From contig JAIPDA010000131.1 in assembly GCA_021737905.1 (NCBI GenBank), positions 1-6,847 on the forward strand: a stretch of 6,847 bases of DNA, in the 5' to 3' direction. Below the pieces are notes generated by a model, which was not told the DNA's origin, did no database searches, and worked only from the letters and a program-made list of their open reading frames with translations. A program made the position numbers and the translations under genes. Positions 6,484-6,847 of the stretch are shown piece by piece. The stretch comes from Rhodoferax sp. (lineage in GTDB: Bacteria > Pseudomonadota > Gammaproteobacteria > Burkholderiales > Burkholderiaceae_C). The stretch's first letter is position 1, and every line of letters starts with the position of its first letter.

Positions 6484-6847
6484 ATGCAGACATTGGCGGT
6501 GGGTTGTGGCGCGGGGTTTTCAGGCGACGGCGTGGACGCGGGTCTGCCGGTGGTGCGCACCCTGATCGCGCGCGGCGGCCCGGCGGCCATGATTTACGAG
6601 AACCTGGCCGAGCGCACGCTGGCCAATCAGCACCTGAGCAAACGCAGCAACCCGCAATTGGGCTACGAGCCTTTGCTCGAGCTGCAAATGCGCCCGGTGC
6701 TGGCCGAGTGCCTGGCGCACGGCATCACCATCGTCGGCAACTTCGGCGCGGCCAACCCGGAGGGCGCCGCTCGGCTGATTCAGCGCCTGGCGCAAGAGCT
6801 CGGGCTTGCGCCCCCGCGCATTGCCGTGGTGCGCGGCGATGACCTGT
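6484..6847 (+). CDS. AtuA-family (DUF1446) protein, partial (3' end beyond right edge)
   Basis: The frame is open from the ATG at 6484 to the right edge (121 residues plus one base). It matches the N-terminus of the acyclic terpene utilisation AtuA family (DUF1446). The pattern is a first strand followed by GCGAGFSGD (7-15), then YENLAERTLA (38-47), a GYEPLLELQMRPVL stretch (60-73), and GITIVGNFGAANPEGAARLI (80-99), ending in a strand leading to VRGDD (116-120). AtuA was named from the citronellol/geraniol pathway of Pseudomonas, but its biochemical role is poorly defined and the family is found in many acyl-CoA catabolic clusters. Whether this copy is full-length or fused to a further C-terminal domain cannot be seen. 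It follows htpG by 38 bp on the same strand with no visible terminator between them, so read-through from htpG is possible, though it may have its own promoter or belong to a downstream cluster. Confidence 0.85.
   Translation, partial: MQTLAVGCGAGFSGDGVDAGLPVVRTLIARGGPAAMIYENLAERTLANQHLSKRSNPQLGYEPLLELQMRPVLAECLAHGITIVGNFGAANPEGAARLIQRLAQELGLAPPRIAVVRGDDL

Noticed and set aside
6150..6842. A plus-strand open frame spanning the end of htpG and the AtuA gene in another frame
   Set aside because: It overlaps two genes with clear family matches and is Arg/Ala/Ser-rich, typical of an out-of-frame translation.

Overview
The window looks like an ordinary chromosomal segment of a GC-rich beta-proteobacterium. 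The protein sequences, above all HtpG, and the mix of LysE, EamA, PhzF and AtuA families fit Burkholderiales, probably Comamonadaceae (Polaromonas, Rhodoferax or a similar genus). That placement is recognition from memory, not the result of a search. I see no mobile element, CRISPR array, tRNA or rRNA.

Left part, positions 1-4423, minus strand: five tightly packed genes read right to left. They encode a LysE-type amino-acid exporter, an EamA (DMT) transporter, a fold-type I PLP aminotransferase, a PhzF-family isomerase, and a VOC/glyoxalase-like protein that runs off the left edge. Two junctions are 4-bp ATGA overlaps (exporter/EamA and PhzF/VOC) and the other two gaps are 22 bp and 5 bp, so this is almost certainly one operon. 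It joins two predicted exporters to three small-molecule enzymes, which suggests handling of amino acids or related metabolites. The substrate cannot be read from the sequence.

Middle, 4424-4558: a short divergent intergenic region. It holds a strong match to a sigma-32 heat-shock promoter facing htpG, an 8-bp direct repeat at a 21-bp period, and a 12-bp palindrome.

Right part, plus strand: a complete htpG (Hsp90 chaperone, 628 residues) at 4559-6445. After 38 bp comes the start of an AtuA-family (DUF1446) gene with a good ribosome binding site, cut off by the right edge. The most interesting local observation is that the sigma-32-like promoter lies so close to the htpG start codon, with no Shine-Dalgarno sequence between them, that the heat-shock transcript may be nearly or fully leaderless. 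I found no convincing undescribed system beyond this and the five-gene operon.
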